Shown here in pieces: positions 47,545-57,248 of a stretch of 64,000 bases of DNA; position 1 is the stretch's first letter; every line of letters begins with the position of its first letter. Made by a program: the position numbers and the translations under genes. Location of the stretch: contig JAECUM010001707.1 in the NCBI GenBank assembly GCA_016617855.1, forward strand, positions 1 through 64,000, in the 5' to 3' direction. The notes beneath the pieces were generated by a model. That model was given only the letters and a program-made list of their open reading frames with translations. It had not been told where the DNA came from and made no database searches. This DNA is from Megalonaias nervosa (Eukaryota > Mollusca > Bivalvia > Unionida > Unionidae).

Positions 47545-47795
47545 TCCAACAAATTTCGTACACTCTCCCACCATGTCAACACCCGGGGAGGACAAAAGTG
47601 CACCCACCACGTATTTACATGGTGGGAGAGTGTATTTTCTTTGTTGGATATCGAGGATTGCTCCGGACCCCCACCCTTTTTAAAAATGGCGAGGGGCAGT
47701 CCAGAGCCCTACCCGACGATTTCGTCCGTGACGGGAACTGAACTCAGGGCGTCAGTATGAGAATCCAGCATTCTAACATTGAGCTATGAAATTCA
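47545..47795 (-). repeat. hairpin plus tRNA-like segment inside the Polinton
   Basis: A 17-bp perfect inverted repeat (ACACTCTCCCACCATGT at 47560-47576, inverse at 47617-47633) is framed by an outer pair TCCAACAAA/TTTGTTGGA, forming a hairpin at 47545-47648. Next to it, on the minus strand, 47792-47728 reads like a tRNA: A box TAGCTCAATGTTAGA, loop with CTCATA, and B box GAGTTCAGTTCCC. It could be a tRNA-derived SINE or a degraded tRNA-Met-like gene. No intact cloverleaf is claimed. Confidence 0.5.
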
Positions 47796-48135
47796 GTTAT
47801 ATATATATGTTAAAAAAATTATTATATAGTTACCAAACAGCATTACATTTTCTGATTTTGAAAACACGAAATTTGGTATTACATTTTCTGATTCTGAAAA
47901 ACGTTATTATAAATAAATCGAGAAATACATGATTTTTGATTCTATATAAATATGTTTGTACAGAAAATCCTAATGTTGGCTGAATACAGAGGCTGTATAT
48001 AAGATCGACCGTTGCCAAGGATACTAATCAGTAATGTCAATGAGTTGGCTGAATGACTACACAGACGCTGTATATATACATTACAAACAGACTCTGCGAG
48101 AAATAATCAATAATGGGTTTTTACTAGAAATCATA

Positions 48136-48346
48136 GCATATATACTCGCTTACAAGTCGAGGCTAAACTGCAGACAAAAAGATAAAGATCTGCCATAGCA
48201 TTATGCGCCTGCAGATCAGAGTTCATAGTGTTTGTTTAACTGATTACTCCTAGGAAAACTGAGCAGACTAAGATCTGCTGGTGCATTATACGACAGCATA
48301 TTTAGGTCTGTGCAGTTAGACATAACTTATAAGCGAGAATCTACAG
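48136..48346. mobile_element. 211-bp pogo-like MITE inside the Polinton
   Basis: TA (48134-48135 and 48347-48348) flanks inverted ends containing CTCGCTTACAAG and CTCGCTTATAAG. The interior has two AAGATCTGC-type blocks and resembles the partial element at 32116. Confidence 0.65.
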
Positions 48347-48347
48347 T

Positions 48348-48525
48348 AACAATGTTATCTACTAACATTTATGCAAGAGGAATTGCTAGTCATTTCGGTA
48401 AATACAGAACTACCACCAAGGATTTACAACTCTATTACATTTCATTAGCCAAAAAAACCCCAAAAAAAACCCCAAAACAACACGAAACAGTATATTCTAT
48501 GTTCGATAACTACAAAAGATTTTAA
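48348..48525 (+). other. short unrecognised frame in the Polinton
   Basis: From the ATG at 48352 a 57-codon frame ends at 48525 and contains a lysine- and proline-rich AKKTPKKTPKQ stretch. I do not recognise it. It may be the remnant of a gene cut by the adjacent MITE or a chance frame. Confidence 0.2.
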
Positions 48526-48578
48526 ACTTAGCTGGAACAGTATTATCTCCCTTTTAAAAACAGATAGGGTATACAGAG

Positions 48579-49027
48579 TTATATTTCTTGACCAATAAAC
48601 AATATTTCAACGTTTGCTATTAAGTATGATTTATTGTCATAATAATACAAATAAAATTTAATTCTACCGGTTACTTTTCGACGACATTCAAATAGTTCTT
48701 TCATTGCTATCTTACTGAGAAGATGCTTACTACCTTTTACAAAAACCTTCGACCTGTCTAAGTCTATGTTAATTTTTGTGTACTGTTGTTGGCTGATTGG
48801 ATCATGAAAATTGTCATATTTTAGTGCAAGCTCGTCTCGCAAACTTTCGAGATAATTAAAATATTTGCTATCGTCTGATCTGATAAGGGAGAGTTGATTC
48901 TGTCAAATTTACTAAAACAAATACCTGAAATTTCATCGTTAAATTCAAATGATAATTGCTGGTTATTAACCATTATTTTTTTTATTTTGCTATTAACTCC
49001 ATCGACTAATGTTAAATTTTTGAACAT
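48579..49027 (-). pseudogene. unknown Polinton protein of about 145 residues, one frameshift
   Basis: Reading from 49027, a 60-residue part (starting MFKNLTLVDGVNSKIKK) overlaps at 48821-48842 with a second frame of about 85 residues ending FIGQEI. Together they look like one gene with a single shift. The C-terminal half is rich in beta-prone aromatic residues (FYLYYYDNKSYLIANVEI). It directly follows the polymerase gene on the same strand with a gap of about 10 bp. No family is recognised. A small accessory or structural role is only a guess. Confidence 0.5.
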
Positions 49028-49039
49028 TATTTCTGATGT

Positions 49040-52000
49040 TTAGATAAAATTACTTGCATAATGTCCAAGTGCTAGTGTATTAATTCTGTCTCTGCAATAT
49101 CTTTTATCATCAGAATTACTTATTCCACGTTTTATAATTGTATTCGTTTCAAGTTTATGATGATTTGTTCTGATAACATTTGTTTTGATAAAACTGACAT
49201 TATTGCTTAGCGCTGCTTTAAAATCGTCAAAATTCATCATTTTTTTCACATATCCTCGAGGAATACCTTTTGCTTTTTTTGTAAGTTTATTATCATCTAA
49301 TATGACAGCATACATTTTACTCTTTAGTCTGACAAATTCCCTAACTGGCATAAACATAACTTCATCTTTCATTTTTCCAATAACTTTCTTATTTGAATTA
49401 TCTTGAAATCCACTACATGCTGGATAATCTGATAAATCAAATAGATTTTTATTATTGTAAATATCCTGATAGGCATCTTCACATTTTATATTATAAACTA
49501 GCGAGTCTGTATCAGTAAATAGCAATTCTGAATCTGGCCACTGCTTTTTGGTAAAATTATAGTGAAAATCGTACATCAGCCACTTTGATATATCAAGCAC
49601 AGCTGCACCAACATAAATCGGTTTATTTAACTTTAAATTTGTCTTTCGTCATTGTATTGCAACAAGATTTTCATTAAATATTTTCATACTAACAAAACCA
49701 TCATCATTAACTAATTTATTTCTGCGATTTATGTCATTAACAATTTCTATCGAAACTCTTTTTCGAATATTTTCCATTGTCTTAACGAACACCGAGTTGT
49801 TCATTAACTTGAAAAAGTTTTTCTCAAATTCAGTTTTAGCCACAGCACGACGTTTCGTATTTAAGTCAATATAATTTGCCATCCACATCAACTGATTAAA
49901 CTTTAGCACGCGATAGACTTTTCTCAGAATTAGTCCAGCATCTACTGCATGTTTTAAATTTTTGTAATGCATAACGTAATTTCTTTTATTTAACAAATTT
50001 GGAACTAACTTATTAACAATCAAATTTTTTGCTGTTGTCATTGCTCGTTGTTCAGGTGATAATAAACTATAATTAATCATCATAGACTCTGCACAAAATG
50101 GGTAGTCGTTATGTAGATCATGTAATGAACTAGGATAATCTAGATCAACTTCAACAAAATATGAAATATCGGAAAAATCATTATTAATTTTTCTAGGTAA
50201 ATCTTTCTCAGTTTCTCTAAGAAATTGATCTGGAGTTATCCAATGAAATCCACTGCAGGGCATTGGCTCTGACATCGCATATCCATACAAATTCACACAA
50301 TCTAGATAAATAATATGATTAGATGGGAGATTTTTATCATAATTTTTCAGATATTTGTTATTAGCTACTGCATATTTTTTTGTTATAACGCTAATTCCGT
50401 CTATGATACCTTTTTCAATAAAGTTAAACATATCAACATCTGTTAAGAGATCCAGTTCTATCTTACTTGTTTTTAGGAGAGCGTCCCAAGACAATCCTGG
50501 AGCAGAATAATACCAACGGGTCTAGTTCATAATTGCTGTAGCTTACTTGACGAAAACTCTCAAAAACATATGCTAGTAATAAAACATCTGTTTTCAAATA
50601 TAAATCATGATAATCACCAAATGTTTTACAACTAAATTTATTCCAAATATCTTGTGCATATTTGTATTTGTCATCTGTGATATTTTCATTTTTGAGTTGA
50701 GAGTAAAATTATCTTTATCAGGGAGAGAAGTTTCATCAAATCTGCTCCAATTGTCGAGATACTCATAAGGAAAGATACTTTTTTTGTCAGATCGATATAG
50801 TTTTCACCAAAGCAACTTTTTAAGTTAGTGAAACTACTGCAACCTTTTACAAGCTCATCTAATGATGCTGCCATAAATTGCAGACTGTCAATAAAACGTA
50901 ATTTACCAAGCGTCACCGACATATACTTTTCAAAATTATTTGTAATACATTTTATTACATTATTTAATTTTAGTTTAGTTTTAATATTTTCATCACCAAA
51001 AGCTTCTACAACGATATGACTGTCATAGCCACGAAAGTTACGTAAAATTACAGGAATAAAATCTGGAGCATGAAATTTTAAATTACAACTGTTATGAGCT
51101 GCTCCACGATATTGGCCAGTCAAATGACAATGATCTCGCACCTTATCACGGACTCCATTGGAGTCTACCAGTAACTTTTCACAAATATGACAATTAACTG
51201 CCTCATCAAAATCGAGTTGTTGTTTAGACATTATTTTCATTGGAGCTGTTTTAAATAATCTGTTAGAAATTTTATTAACTTTGTCTATTAAATTTTTTAA
51301 TAGCCATATGGCAGGATTTTCACCTCTATATAACTTTATCGGAGTTGAAAATTTATCGTTAGTGCAACAAACTACTTTATAATCTACTCCGCAAGGAATA
51401 TGTTGTTGTATTTTTCTAGTACTTGATTTATTTGGATTATTTTCTGCTCCAACCACAGGAATGAGTAGACACTCGAAATCAGCGTAAATAACAAAAGGAA
51501 TATTTAGTTTATGATCATAATTTTTAAATTTTAATATTTTTTCTTTTTCGCCAGGCATAGTTATTCTTTGAACGTTGACACAGTATTTGAGATGCTCCTG
51601 CAGTATTCCATCGCCAGAAAAACCATGCAAACATCTATAACAGAAATATTTTTTATTTTTATTTTTACTATACTGTCTGCCAACTAGGCCGTTAAAGTTT
51701 TTTATCCAACAATAATGTCCCTGATAAAATAATAAATTTATTGTATTTTGTTTAGCATTTTCTGAGATATATCTCGGGTAAACGTTTTCTCACTCATCTA
51801 GTCCGAAAACATTTACTGAGATACTGTTTTGTTTTTCAAACTTTGGTATATGATTTTCTGCTACTGGAAAAGTTATTCCTAAAAAATTTAGTTCGTCTTT
51901 GTATGGCAAATACTTTTCAATTCTGCCGGGGTGATCACACTGAGAATGTTTTGCAGAAAGAATAGACCATTGAAAACATTTGTCATCATTGTTTTTGACA

Positions 52001-52537
52001 TTTATACATCTATATTTATCTTTTGTTTTTAATTTTTTGAGGGAGATCGACGTACAAACTACCGCGAAGTACGTTATATTTTGCTGTGTGAAATAAAACT
52101 TCTTTTATCATTTCAAATTTCCAACCCGATCCTGATGCAGTAAATTCTTCTAATTTTTTGTTTATTTCTTGATGTATTTCATCGGCGACCATGGCAATGT
52201 CTGTTCCAGTTAATATTTTTCTCGATTTAGCTGTTAAATATGGTTCCGAAATTTCACTGTCAAAACTTTTTATTTCAAAAATTGCATCAAGTACATCCTC
52301 AATTGCATGTAACTTTGATAAAATCATATGATATTGGACTATAAGTTTGATACTTTTATGAGCCGCAAGTTGTTGAGCTATAACAGGTTGTAAAAGATGA
52401 AATAAACTCGTGGAATTAAAATTTGTTAAAATATTTTGATCATCAAGTTTGTAACTATTATCATAACCTGAAAATGCTGAAGCAATTTTTTCTGATTTGA
52501 TAATGTTCTTTTTAGCAGTATCTCGCAATTTTAACAT
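49040..52537 (-). pseudogene. protein-primed DNA polymerase B of the Polinton
   Basis: Reading from 52537, the N-terminal region (to about 52016, ending GSLYVDLPQKIK) is typical of Polinton polymerases. Exonuclease motifs follow: YADFE (about 51480), NFRGYDSHI (about 51030) and KLRFIDSLQFM. A C-x2-C...H-C-H zinc-like cluster (CHICEKL, DHCHLTG) lies between them. Polymerase motifs are YLDCVNLYGYAM (about 50300), KLMNNS (about 49815) and the catalytic TDTDS (about 49515). About 1,160 codons in all. Breaks are a frameshift near 52016, an in-frame TGA near 51790, and shifts near 50720, 50510 and 49640. It would replicate the element from a terminal protein primer. Inactive in this copy. Confidence 0.9.
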
Positions 52538-52617
52538 TATATATATAGTAATATTTTATATTTAATTGAATTTTTTAATTAGAGATATGAAATCCTTATA
52601 GGATAACAACAGAAATT

Positions 52618-53523
52618 TTGAGATATCTGAGACTGACGGCAGAAGAGCAAGAATTTTATCATGTACACCCAAAGTACAATTTATATGCAGCAAATATGTT
52701 AGGTTCTGTTATTAATATAAAATCTAAACTGACGGCAGAAGAGCAAGAATTTTATCATGTACACCCAAAGTACAATTTATATGCAGCAAATATGTTAGGT
52801 TCTGTTATTAATATAAAATCTAAAAAATCTTTTGGCATATCAACACCAGCTGGTGTATTAATTTCAGTAAAAGGCGATAATGCAGAAAGGACTAAAATGT
52901 TTAGAAAAGATTTTATTTATACTTTGTTTTGCGACGATATTCCAGAAGGACAACGAGTGTACAGAGTAAATGGCGCAATTGCTTATGATAATATTGAAAA
53001 TTTAGCATTACAAAATGAATTTCAACTTCATGCAGTATTTGATCTATATGAGACAAATGATAAGGGAAATATTAGACATATAAGAACAAAAAATGTTGTT
53101 GGAAATTTGCAGAACAGTGGATATCTTGGTGTTAATGTACGTGGAACAAAAACTAATTTTGTTTATTATCAATCTCAGCGTTTTGTGTTTGAAACTTTTA
53201 ACAGACTAATACCTAATAGTTTAGTTGTTGATCATAATAATGGTATTAAAACAGATAATCGTTTGGAAAATTTAGATTTGGTTACGCCAAAAGAAAACAC
53301 AAAACGTGGAACTGGTGGTAGTAATAATTTTAAAAATCTGGCTAAACAAATAATTTCAATAAATATTGAAACTGGAGAAGAAATGAAATTTAAATCAATA
53401 ACAGCTGCTGGAAAATGTCATAAAATTAATTCAAGTGCAGTAAAATTTGTGGCTGATAATGTAACAAAATCAGTAACATCAATGTTGACATTTGATAGAT
53501 TTAATTTTAAATACGATAATTAA
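52618..53523 (+). CDS. HNH endonuclease-like protein with NUMOD1-like tail
   Basis: This uninterrupted 301-codon frame lies on the opposite strand to its neighbours, with 80 bp to the polymerase start and a 17-bp tail overlap with the next gene. Residues about 190-235 (QRFVFETFN, VVDHNNGIKTDNRLENLDLV) match the HNH_3 fold: VDH-NG--DN--NL--VT--EN. An earlier similar module (VYRVNGAIAYDNIENLAL, about residue 120) lacks the histidine and is probably degenerate. The last 45 residues (ISINIETGEEMKFKSITAAG) resemble NUMOD1. A 32-residue N-terminal block is exactly duplicated. The frame begins at TTG and no good upstream ATG exists, so the true start is uncertain; the first ATG lies inside the duplicated block. 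It probably cuts DNA site-specifically, like homing enzymes. Confidence 0.8.
   Translation: MRYLRLTAEEQEFYHVHPKYNLYAANMLGSVINIKSKLTAEEQEFYHVHPKYNLYAANMLGSVINIKSKKSFGISTPAGVLISVKGDNAERTKMFRKDFIYTLFCDDIPEGQRVYRVNGAIAYDNIENLALQNEFQLHAVFDLYETNDKGNIRHIRTKNVVGNLQNSGYLGVNVRGTKTNFVYYQSQRFVFETFNRLIPNSLVVDHNNGIKTDNRLENLDLVTPKENTKRGTGGSNNFKNLAKQIISINIETGEEMKFKSITAAGKCHKINSSAVKFVADNVTKSVTSMLTFDRFNFKYDN
52633..52824 (+). repeat. perfect 96-bp tandem duplication in the HNH gene
   Basis: The segment 52633-52728 is repeated base for base at 52729-52824, adding 32 residues in frame (LTAEEQEFYHVHPKYNLYAA and so on). Identity without a single difference implies a recent event, or an assembly artefact. Confidence 0.93.
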
Positions 53524-53755
53524 TGATATTTTCTATATCATTTCGAGTAAGACAATTATGACTAAATTCCATAATATTGTCACGATTAAATCGTAATATC
53601 ATCATTTTATTTGTATCAAGTTTTATTTTTTCTGCTACTGTTAATAAAAATCTGTCAGATTCACCTAATGTTATAATGACATCAGCAAAATAAAAACTAT
53701 GTCCCAACAAACAATTTCGAATTGCATCAGCTAATTCTTTGTGATTTAATATATT
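53507..53755 (-). CDS. small unknown Polinton protein, about 80 residues
   Basis: The frame ends at 53507 and stays open upstream through HKELADAIRNCLLGHSFYFA to about 53755, overlapping the tail of the phospholipase-like gene. Without an ATG the start is probably near 53746 at a non-standard codon or at the TTG near 53710. Features are FADVIITLGESDRFLLTVAE and a basic-hydrophobic C-terminus. It resembles no family I can name. Its place between the HNH gene and the capsid-type genes suggests a virion or regulatory accessory protein. Confidence 0.45.
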   Translation of the reverse strand, partial: NILNHKELADAIRNCLLGHSFYFADVIITLGESDRFLLTVAEKIKLDTNKMMILRFNRDNIMEFSHNCLTRNDIENIINYRI

Positions 53756-54257
53756 AACTCTTTGATGACACTAGCGTCTCTAAGGCAAGATCATCATATA
53801 ATTCTTTTTTACCGAGTCCTAATTTATATTTTGCTCCAGTAAAACCCTGGACCAGCCTTCGGTCAACACGTTCTCCCATATTTACAGGTTTCATATCACG
53901 AAGTTCGTCTAACATTACTTTATCGCAGCTGTGTTTATTTTGTTCGTTGTCTGGAAGTTCAATGTCTCTGTAGCAGATATCATGGCGCATTGCTATTGCA
54001 TCAACTTGATTGTAAGGCTCTTGTCCTGGCAACGGATTATCATTTTCGTGAAGTTGTTTATCAAGAGGATTATAAGGTCCAGTATATTTATGGCCTGGCA
54101 ATGTCCAACCGCCTTTTGGTTTCAGCAATTTGCCAGTTAATTTATGTATATCTATACCTGTTCCAATTATTTCTATGTTGTTGCATTTCTGACAATATGT
54201 TACAGTTTTATTTTGCTCGAGGCATAAATCTCTATCACAATCACACTCGCATGTCAT
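53754..54257 (-). CDS. parvovirus-type phospholipase A2 domain protein
   Basis: The 167-residue intact frame has a cysteine-rich N-terminus (CECDCDRDLC, then YCQKC, a possible zinc knuckle). The central domain has LPGHKYTGPYNPLDKQ, the glycine- and proline-bearing calcium loop, followed by VDAIAMRHDICYRD with the catalytic His-Asp pair. This is the layout of the phospholipase A2-like domain of parvovirus capsid protein VP1. Some adintoviruses are known to carry it. In parvoviruses it opens endosomal membranes during entry. Here a similar role is inferred. The active-site residues are present in this copy. It lies between the zinc ribbon and the small unknown gene, same strand. Confidence 0.82.
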   Translation of the reverse strand: MTCECDCDRDLCLEQNKTVTYCQKCNNIEIIGTGIDIHKLTGKLLKPKGGWTLPGHKYTGPYNPLDKQLHENDNPLPGQEPYNQVDAIAMRHDICYRDIELPDNEQNKHSCDKVMLDELRDMKPVNMGERVDRRLVQGFTGAKYKLGLGKKELYDDLALETLVSSKS

Positions 54258-54264
54258 TTATTTA

Positions 54265-54453
54265 TTAATCATCTACTAAAATAATTTCTGGATAACCCGC
54301 TCCGGACAACTTTGTTGTTGGTGAAAACATACTTTTTCTTTTTCCACAGATTGCACAAATACTTTTCAGCATTATTCTATTATTTTTTGTTTTTTCTGTT
54401 TTTTCATCTTTATTTTCTGTTTTAGTTTTACACTTAAGACAATATGTTGACAT
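54265..54453 (-). CDS. small zinc-ribbon protein
   Basis: The 62-residue intact frame starts MSTYCLKCKTKTEN and has a second CAICGKRKS pair, giving C-x2-C...C-x2-C. A lysine-rich linker (ENKDEKTEKTKNNR) lies between. The pattern resembles the short zinc-ribbon proteins (DUF5679-like) found in Polintons and large DNA viruses. Its role is unknown; nucleic-acid or protein binding is likely. It is 7 bp upstream of the phospholipase-like gene, so the two could be co-transcribed. Confidence 0.65.
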   Translation of the reverse strand: MSTYCLKCKTKTENKDEKTEKTKNNRIMLKSICAICGKRKSMFSPTTKLSGAGYPEIILVDD

Positions 54454-54468
54454 TGTATATCAGTGAGT

Positions 54469-54989
54469 TTAGATAAAATTAATTGCAATCTCATCATTAG
54501 TGTGTTGTTGTTGTTGTTGTTGTTGTGGGGCTTAACGCCATTTTTCAGCACACGATAGGCTATACATGGCGGCCAGTATTAATGGTGGAGGAAGAAACCG
54601 GGAAATCCCCGGAAAGAACCACCGACCCACGAGAAGCTACTGGCAAGCTTTCTCACATATCCACATTCGCCGAATTCAGACTCGAACCCACGCAGACAGA
54701 GGTGAGATGGTAGTGATCCGTAACGGAGAGCGCTTTAGACCACTCGGCCACTCGGGGCCCCCATCATTAGTGTGAGAAGGTTGTTTGTCAAATTGCAAAA
54801 TAAACTTTAAACAATCTGGATTTTCAGTCATCTGTTTAATAAACATTAGGCAATAATATCCACATGCGGAAGTTCCAACTGGTTGAATTTGATTAGACAG
54901 ATAATTTATTATTTCTTTTTAATCATATATTTTTTTATTGCGTCACTTGGTGGAATTCCGAACGAGTCAAAATAATTGTTATCAAACAT
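54469..54989 (-). pseudogene. adenain-like maturation protease, N-terminally truncated, SINE-split
   Basis: From the ATG at 54989 the reading NNYFDSFGIPPS provides the conserved aspartate region of adenovirus-type cysteine proteases. After a one-base shift near 54910, QPVGTSACGYYCLMFIK carries the catalytic cysteine in its usual G-x-CG-Y-C context. A SINE (54505-54761) then interrupts the last codons, and the frame would end at 54469. The N-terminal half with the catalytic histidine is absent, because the major capsid gene lies immediately upstream. Such proteases cleave capsid precursors during virion maturation. Non-functional here. Confidence 0.8.
54505..54761 (-). mobile_element. tRNA-derived SINE, AAC-tailed family, copy 4, in the Polinton
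   Basis: This full-length minus-strand copy carries the exact 13-bp duplication CATCATTAGTGTG at 54492-54504 and 54762-54774. It inserted into the protease gene. Confidence 0.95.
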
Positions 54990-54991
54990 AA

Positions 54992-56032
54992 TATTTTATG
55001 TTGCTGAAAACGAATCTTCTTTGTGCGGTTTTTAAGAATATCATCTAATTCGAGCGATTTTCAAACTGTCGGTGTTATTCGTGGCATCCACAGCGCAAGT
55101 TTGTTTATGATAAACTGTACATCAGCCCCGCCAAATCGAAATAAACAATCATTTTGTTCTGATCGATCTAAAATAAGTGTATGTTTAACTCCACAAAATA
55201 ATTTATTATAATCACGACAAAAGCCAAATACTGTACTTAACGGCAGCATCATTGTAATTTGACGTGATCCTTCCACAAGTGCCTTTCTCTTAGCAAAACC
55301 TTCATTGTAATGTGCATTTCTTACGCTAATTGAGTTATTGATTAAATTTAACATTGCAACGCCATCTGCAGCTGCTCCTGGTGGTGTTATACCAAGATTA
55401 TTACAAGCTGCAGTAAGTGAGACTCTTGTAGCATCTACATTAGCATCTGCAGCTGGTGCGGCTATACCTAGTGCAGCTGCATTGACAATAAGAAAAGTTC
55501 TTACAATTATAAGATCTGCAGCGGCATCAGCTCCATGCAATAAAACACCTTTCGAGAAAAGTTCGACCGATTCAGCTTCACCATGTCCAGTATCTTTAAA
55601 CCACATCATATTAGTTGCAGTTGATTTGGAGTAATCATCGGAAAACGAAATAGTATTTAAGATTGTACTTGCAACTTGTAAGTGACTCGAAATATCTTCA
55701 ACAGTTTGATTGGCCAGCTGATATCGATCACTTTTAAATAAACACCAACCGTCATTTATAAGAGCTACTTCTGCATTAGCTGCAATTGCAGCAGGTGGAA
55801 CAGCTACAGTCATAATCTGGCCACGAACTTCTAACATTGCTTTATGAGGCAGTAGAAATACGTCATCGTCTCTAGTATTAAATGTTCTAACGCCAGCCTT
55901 ATTAGGTTCGTTAGAATTTTCATTGAGATATTCAATATATTCAAATTCTGTTACCGTGTTGTCTTCGTCATAAATTTCTGCTAAATCGAGATAATTTTTA
56001 ACAGACATTTTTGTATTTATTAGGTTATACAA
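54992..56032 (-). pseudogene. Polinton major capsid protein, C-terminally truncated
   Basis: From 56032 the frame runs 323 residues to a TGA at 55061 and would continue in frame (SLELDDILKNR) toward 54992. Conserved features are LLPHKAMLEVRGQI near residue 60, a WCLFKSDRYQL segment, SFSDDYSKS with WFKDTG, and MLPLSTVFGFCRDYNKLFCG then RSEQNDCLFRF with ALWMPRI near the end. These match the double-jelly-roll capsid protein of Polintons and adintoviruses. An alanine-rich insert (about residues 185-235) is unusual. The C-terminal part is missing and the protease follows at once, which points to a deletion. It forms the hexon-like capsid shell. Confidence 0.78.
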
Positions 56033-56044
56033 AATTATTGCTGA

Positions 56045-56455
56045 TCATGTAGTGATTGGCATTGTTGCTTTAGATATTAATTTTTTTATAATTTGTTCTC
56101 TTCGTGGTGGTAAAAGTTTTTTTGTTGTTGTTATCATTGCGCGTTGAGTTTCTTTTGTTGGTGCGATTTCTGAAATAGCTTGTTTTATTGTCGGTCTTTT
56201 TATTTTATCAGCTATTTTTTGTCCGACAGCAGTTCCAGCAGCAGATGCAGCTCCAGTTGCAAAAGCTTTTGATGCGTTAAGTGCAATTGGTGCAGCTTTG
56301 AGCTATTCCTGGAGCATTTTCTATAATTTTAGCAAATATATTTTTAAAAAAATCCTCCTACTATTTTTCTTCGATAAACTTTTTTCTGTTTCGTTATATC
56401 TGAGGTTGTATAATTTTATTACCAAATCTTCTAGAAAATATGTTTACTATTGTTC
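56045..56455 (-). pseudogene. small basic capsid-associated protein (pVI-like position), broken
   Basis: Between the two capsid genes the minus strand reads FSRRFGNKIIQPQI near the start. After stops and shifts it reads ALNASKAFATGAASAAGTAV, then KIADKIKRPTIK, and ends RREQIIKKLISKA. An alanine/glycine-rich amphipathic segment with basic flanks in this place is common in adintovirus-like elements and has been compared with adenovirus core or membrane-active proteins. At least two frame breaks (near 56395 and 56300) disrupt it. The function is inferred from position and composition only. Confidence 0.5.
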
Positions 56456-57226
56456 GCGTAAGTGTAAATAATAAGTAACAACTTCATTATTCAGATCTAA
56501 CTGTTTTCCAGATTGATCTGTCAACTGCATATTTACTTCTGTTATTTGATTTTCAAGATTTAATGGATAATAAATAACCTGACGTGGACTAATTTGCATC
56601 AGAGATCCTGGCGGAACGTCTGGTGAAAAACTATATATCGTTTGTCCTTTACTACCTAAGGCTGAGTAAGATCCAGATGCAATAGAGCAATTTACCAATA
56701 TTGCGTTTACATCAGTTATATCAACTGGATTTTTACCGTCATATGTTGAGGGTTTATCGAGAATAGCAGTACCAAATACATCATAACCAAATCCTATCAG
56801 TGGTGCAATACTTTTGTGTGATAAAAAATTAACCATCATATTTTTTAATGTTATTCTAGCGCGTAATGTATTATAATTTGGTGTAAGCTCAAAATTATCA
56901 GCAACACCTTTATTTGTTGTTATTAATTCTTTTATTATTTTATTTAAATCAGTAATATTGTAAGCTCCTTGTGGAATTTCTAATTTTATAAAGTTGTACT
57001 CTATCCACCTTGAAGTTGATGGAGGAGTTGGATGAGTAACAGTAAATACAAATTCATCTTTAATCCCAGTTTTTACATTAGCCATAGAATTCCAGCAAGT
57101 ACAGGAAATTAGTCCAATTTCATATTGTTTCTCATGATCTAGTTCTATTGGTGGAATATACTTTACAGAAAAATTTGTGCTACCTTTATCAGATTGGCTA
57201 GAGTCTAGTAATAATGTTGCTGACAT
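56447..57226 (-). CDS. penton-like minor capsid protein
   Basis: The 259-residue intact frame starts MSATLLLDSSQSDKGSTNFS. The N-terminal half has KQYEIGLISCTCWNS and the helix-rich YNITDLNKIIKELI. The C-terminal half has ITDVNAILVNCSIASGSYSA, IYSFSPDVPPGSL, YYPLNLENQITEVN and DQSGKQLDLNNEVVTYYLHL. These are characteristic of the single-jelly-roll minor capsid (penton) protein of Polintons. It sits at capsid vertices and anchors fibres. The next gene upstream is 22 bp away. No damage is seen. Confidence 0.85.
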   Translation of the reverse strand: MSATLLLDSSQSDKGSTNFSVKYIPPIELDHEKQYEIGLISCTCWNSMANVKTGIKDEFVFTVTHPTPPSTSRWIEYNFIKLEIPQGAYNITDLNKIIKELITTNKGVADNFELTPNYNTLRARITLKNMMVNFLSHKSIAPLIGFGYDVFGTAILDKPSTYDGKNPVDITDVNAILVNCSIASGSYSALGSKGQTIYSFSPDVPPGSLMQISPRQVIYYPLNLENQITEVNMQLTDQSGKQLDLNNEVVTYYLHLREQ

Positions 57227-57248
57227 TTATTATTATATTTTTATAAAA

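Noticed and set aside
47720..47792. Functional tRNA gene
   Set aside because: A and B boxes are visible but no intact cloverleaf or acceptor pairing could be drawn; treated as tRNA-like repeat.
55338..55634. 98-codon frame on the + strand rich in alanine
   Set aside because: It is antisense to the alanine-rich part of the major capsid gene.
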